Shown in pieces: positions 63,456 through 64,000 of a stretch of DNA of 64,000 nt. A model generated the notes under the pieces. The model was not told the origin of the DNA. It was given only the letters and a program-made list of their open reading frames with translations, and did no database searches. Made by a program: the position numbers and the translations under genes. The stretch comes from JAEUTH01 sp039931675 (GTDB taxonomy: Bacteria; Bacteroidota; Bacteroidia; AKYH767-A; OLB10): the NCBI GenBank assembly GCA_039931675.1, contig JBDTRM010000023.1:1-64000 (forward strand). The letters run 5' to 3'. Within the stretch, counting starts at the first letter, position 1, and every line of letters begins with the position of its first letter.

Positions 63456-64000
63456 TTATCTCACTTCGGCACTTTTTAAAGCTGATAGCTGCTGAAGCAT
63501 ATCATCGGTCATTTTATTGAGATCATAGTCATGCTTCCATCCCCAGTCATTTCTTGCATAACTATCATCAATGCTTTGCGGCCAGCTATCAGCAATTGCC
63601 TGTCTTGAGTCAGGTTTATAACTGATGTTAAATACCGGTATTTGATTTTTAATAGCTGCCGCTATTTCGGCAGGGGTAAAATCAATAGCTGCTAAATTAT
63701 AAGATGATCTTATTTTTACCTGAGATGAATCAGCATGCATCAATTGAAGTGTGCCACGTATGGCATCAGGCATATACATCATGGGCATACGTGTATCACT
63801 TCTTAAATAACATTCGTAATTTGATTTGGTTAGAGCTTCGTGATAAATGGCCACTGCATAATCAGTAGTTCCTCCACCGGGATCGGCTTTGTAACTGATA
63901 AGACCGGGATAACGAATACTCCGCACATCAACACCAAACCTGTTGAAATAATATTCGCACCAGCGCTCACCGGCAAGTTTGCTGATGCCATATACTGTTG
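63456..64000 (-). CDS. tdh: L-threonine 3-dehydrogenase, C-terminal part (cut by window end)
   Basis: 181 codons visible; the start is beyond 64000. NAD-dependent, short-chain (epimerase-type) enzyme oxidising threonine to 2-amino-3-ketobutyrate. The window contains the catalytic Y-x-x-x-K (VYGISKLAGERWCEYY), VRSIRYPGLISYK, GGGTTDYAVAIYHEAL, LPMMYMPDAI, IRSSYNLAAIDFTPAEIA and DSWPQSIDDSYARNDWGWKHDYDL, all typical of this group. Its product is the substrate of kbl at 24289. Confidence 0.93.
   Translation of the reverse strand, partial: TVYGISKLAGERWCEYYFNRFGVDVRSIRYPGLISYKADPGGGTTDYAVAIYHEALTKSNYECYLRSDTRMPMMYMPDAIRGTLQLMHADSSQVKIRSSYNLAAIDFTPAEIAAAIKNQIPVFNISYKPDSRQAIADSWPQSIDDSYARNDWGWKHDYDLNKMTDDMLQQLSALKSAEVR

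Overview
The window looks like chromosomal DNA of a Bacteroidota bacterium, probably near the Chitinophagales/Sphingobacteriales. It is AT-rich. Many secreted proteins end in a type IX secretion (T9SS) sorting domain, and a PorZ gene is present. There is a TonB-dependent receptor with an N-terminal carboxypeptidase-like domain, an S46 dipeptidyl peptidase, and several promoters of the Bacteroidetes form TTTG-N18-TAnnTTTG. I saw no rRNA, tRNA, CRISPR array, phage or transposase gene.

1-15.8 kb: six paralogous T9SS cargo proteins, interrupted by a two-component system. Each has a signal peptide, a head of about 17-residue NTTGxxNTAxG-type repeats, a peptidase S74 self-cleaving chaperone domain (S-D-x-R-x-K in all six), a coiled coil and a sorting tail. 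I call the heads A (starts YFAG) and B (starts NTFP, contains RMTKxQRDAI), and the tails I (QPNPF...LMVLVK) and II (ITPNP...KLI[IV]Q). In order the genes are A-II, B-I, A-I, B-II, A-I, B-I. Two operons share a duplicated leader (180-345 and 9284-9450), and their head types are swapped relative to tail and operon position. Type I tails are followed by near-copies of one terminator hairpin. Broken copies of the tail end lie further downstream, so the 3' end appears to have been duplicated as a cassette. This array is the best candidate here for an undescribed system.

16-27.5 kb: secreted and lipoprotein genes (a beta-helix protein, a 71-residue-repeat T9SS protein, two lipoproteins, a DUF1223 protein, an HExxH protein), then recX, kbl (threonine catabolism) and a two-part lipocalin-like/propeller protein.

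27.5-30 kb: a small-gene island with a PIN toxin module and a DUF6934 two-gene module, among four decayed copies of the same 3' gene end. 29.7-36.5 kb: trmB, a large orphan sensor kinase, a B12-binding protein, an enoyl-CoA hydratase and an acylphosphatase, separated by repeat-rich intergenic DNA.

36.5-45.2 kb: a MITE-like hairpin, the TonB-dependent receptor, an outer-membrane beta-barrel protein, an NHL-propeller lipoprotein translationally coupled to an S46 peptidase, and an OmpA-family protein.

45.2-57.3 kb (minus strand): a SUF iron-sulfur assembly cluster (sufA-like, sufB, sufC, sufD, sufS) with many insertions: four small membrane proteins, a 51-aa ORF, a toxin-antitoxin pair whose toxin has an in-frame stop, an intact VapBC pair, a 1408-aa T9SS surface protein and an orphan antitoxin-like gene.

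57.5-64 kb: thiL, msrB, an FkbM methyltransferase, a glycosyltransferase, porZ, and the 3' part of L-threonine 3-dehydrogenase, which acts just before kbl in threonine breakdown.
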